Assembly (NCBI GenBank): GCA_016703225.1
Contig: JADJCM010000001.1
Coordinates: 930,001-994,000 of the forward strand
Direction of reading: 5' to 3'
DNA from: Lysobacterales bacterium
Lineage (GTDB): Bacteria > Pseudomonadota > Gammaproteobacteria > Xanthomonadales > Ahniellaceae
Length of the DNA: 64,000 bases
Numbering within the stretch: position 1 is the stretch's first letter; every line of letters begins with the position of its first letter. The notes below the pieces were generated by a model. It saw only the letters and a program-made list of their open reading frames with translations, had not been told where the DNA came from and searched no databases. Positions 63,121 through 64,000 of this stretch are shown in pieces. The translations under genes and the position numbers were made by a program.

Positions 63121-64000
63121 ATCCCACCCCGTCCTGGGCCCAGCTGCTCGCCGACCCGGAAGTATTCGCCAGCCATCCGGACCCGATGTGGGTCTTCGAG
63201 CGGGCGACGCTGCGCATCCTCGAAGTCAACGAACAGGCGCTGCGGAGTTTCGGCTACGACCGCGAGCAGTTGCTGGCGATGCGCATCTCCGAACTGCGCC
63301 CCTCGGAAGACGTGGCCGCGCTGCAGACGGCCCTGCGCAAGGTCGAGACCGGCTACTACGAGGGCGGCGTGTGGCGGCTGCGCCGGCGCAACGGCGAGAT
63401 CATGAGCGTCGATGTGCGCTGGCATACGGTCGATTTCCGCGGCGTTCCGGCGGTGCTCGCCACCCTGCGCGATGTCAGTCGCCTGCTCGAACTCGAAGCC
63501 GGGCGCGAGGAACTGCTGGCGCGCGAGCGTCGCTGGCGCGAGCAGGCCGAGGCCGCAGCCGCGCAGTTCCGCGCGCTGTTCGAGTCGGTGCCGGGCAAGT
63601 ACCTGGTAGTCGCAGCGGACAGCCTCGCGATCATTGCCGCGAGCGACGCTTTTCTGGTCGCCACCCGCACGCGGCGCGATTCGATCCTGGGACACCCGCT
63701 GTTCGAGGTGTTCCCGGACGCGCCCGGTGCCGACGGCTCGAAGCGGCTGCGCAGCGTGCTGCAGGACGTCTGCCACGATGGCATGACCGAAGTGATCGGC
63801 GAGATCCGCTATCCGATCCCGCGCCCGGACGACGCCGGCGGCGGCTTCGAGGAGTGCTGGTGGAGCACGGTGCTGACCCCGGTAAAGCGCAGCGATGGCA
63901 GCGTCGTACACATCATCCTGCGGGTGGAGGACATCACCGAGTTCGTGCGCAGCGGCGACCCAGGCGCGGGCGGGCAGCCCGTGCCGGAGCACGCCGCTCC
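63117..64000 (+). CDS. PAS-domain sensor protein, partial at the window end
   Basis: A TTG at 63117 with GGAGGAG five bases upstream opens a frame that stays open to the window edge (294 codons). The first PAS domain spans residues 15-125 (ASHPDPMWVFERATLRILEV, VDVRWHTVDFRGVPAVLATL). A coiled-coil linker follows, then a second PAS domain (FESVPGKYLVVAADSLAII, VVHIILRVEDITEFV). The rest, probably a kinase core, lies outside. The start overlaps the previous stop, so it is part of the rightward B12/kinase unit. Confidence 0.85.
   Translation, partial: MNPTPSWAQLLADPEVFASHPDPMWVFERATLRILEVNEQALRSFGYDREQLLAMRISELRPSEDVAALQTALRKVETGYYEGGVWRLRRRNGEIMSVDVRWHTVDFRGVPAVLATLRDVSRLLELEAGREELLARERRWREQAEAAAAQFRALFESVPGKYLVVAADSLAIIAASDAFLVATRTRRDSILGHPLFEVFPDAPGADGSKRLRSVLQDVCHDGMTEVIGEIRYPIPRPDDAGGGFEECWWSTVLTPVKRSDGSVVHIILRVEDITEFVRSGDPGAGGQPVPEHAA

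Overview
The window is GC-rich bacterial chromosome with densely packed genes and long non-coding open frames on the antisense strands. The gene set (zapE, phhA, icd with aceK, homodimeric AceE-type E1, QseBC-like regulators, sigma/Ser-Thr-kinase units, secreted proteins ending in a GFE tail) fits a gammaproteobacterium of the Lysobacterales (Xanthomonadales). That placement is an inference from gene content. No rRNA, tRNA, CRISPR array or prophage was seen.

Layout. 1-2.4 kb: an IS1634-type insertion sequence with clear ends and a 6-bp target duplication splits a NYN-domain gene. 2.5-6 kb: an XRE-type membrane regulator between two copies of a short coding-like repeat, then a large secreted repeat protein. 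6-8 kb: icd followed by a DUF4410 protein and a terminator. 8.1-23 kb: a surface/secretion region holding beta-helix proteins, an ABC transporter, an ECF sigma factor with a TPR Ser/Thr kinase, and two large beta-propeller proteins. Three of the secreted proteins share a C-terminal [F]-x-x-GFE tail. 23-28 kb: a compact leftward run (cytochrome c, ExeM/NucH-like nuclease, alpha/beta hydrolase, zapE, MFS transporter). 28-30 kb: phhA and an acyltransferase. 30.5-35.8 kb: an AceE-family E1, an OsmC protein, a PLP gamma-lyase-type enzyme and a divergent Lrp regulator, resembling the Pseudomonas mde methionine-degradation locus. 35.9-37.8 kb: two unknown exported proteins. 37.9-39.6 kb: a hemerythrin-containing hybrid kinase broken by one in-frame TAG. 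39.9-44.3 kb: a CPBP protease running far into the antisense of a QseC-like kinase, then QseB-like regulator, cytochrome b561, diheme cytochrome and SHP-type oxygen-binding cytochrome in one leftward operon with a PmrA/QseB-like box upstream. 44.5-50.2 kb: aceK, a second TPR kinase whose 3' end carries a REP-like inverted repeat, and small membrane/immunity-like genes. 50.2-52.8 kb: a P-type ATPase. 52.7-64 kb: a large divergent signalling island.

The signalling island is the most interesting part. Leftward: a membrane sensor kinase, a CheY-like regulator, a four-PAS hybrid kinase and a degenerate duplicate of its front half. Rightward: a 57-codon small ORF, two receivers, a cobalamin-binding protein carrying both the DxHxxG motif and the W-x9-EH motif of CarH-type B12 photoreceptors, a PAS histidine kinase whose expected phospho-His position is Gln, and a PAS sensor running off the window. 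The proposal is a light- or cobalamin-responsive two-component system in which the B12 sensor acts through protein partners rather than a DNA-binding domain of its own.
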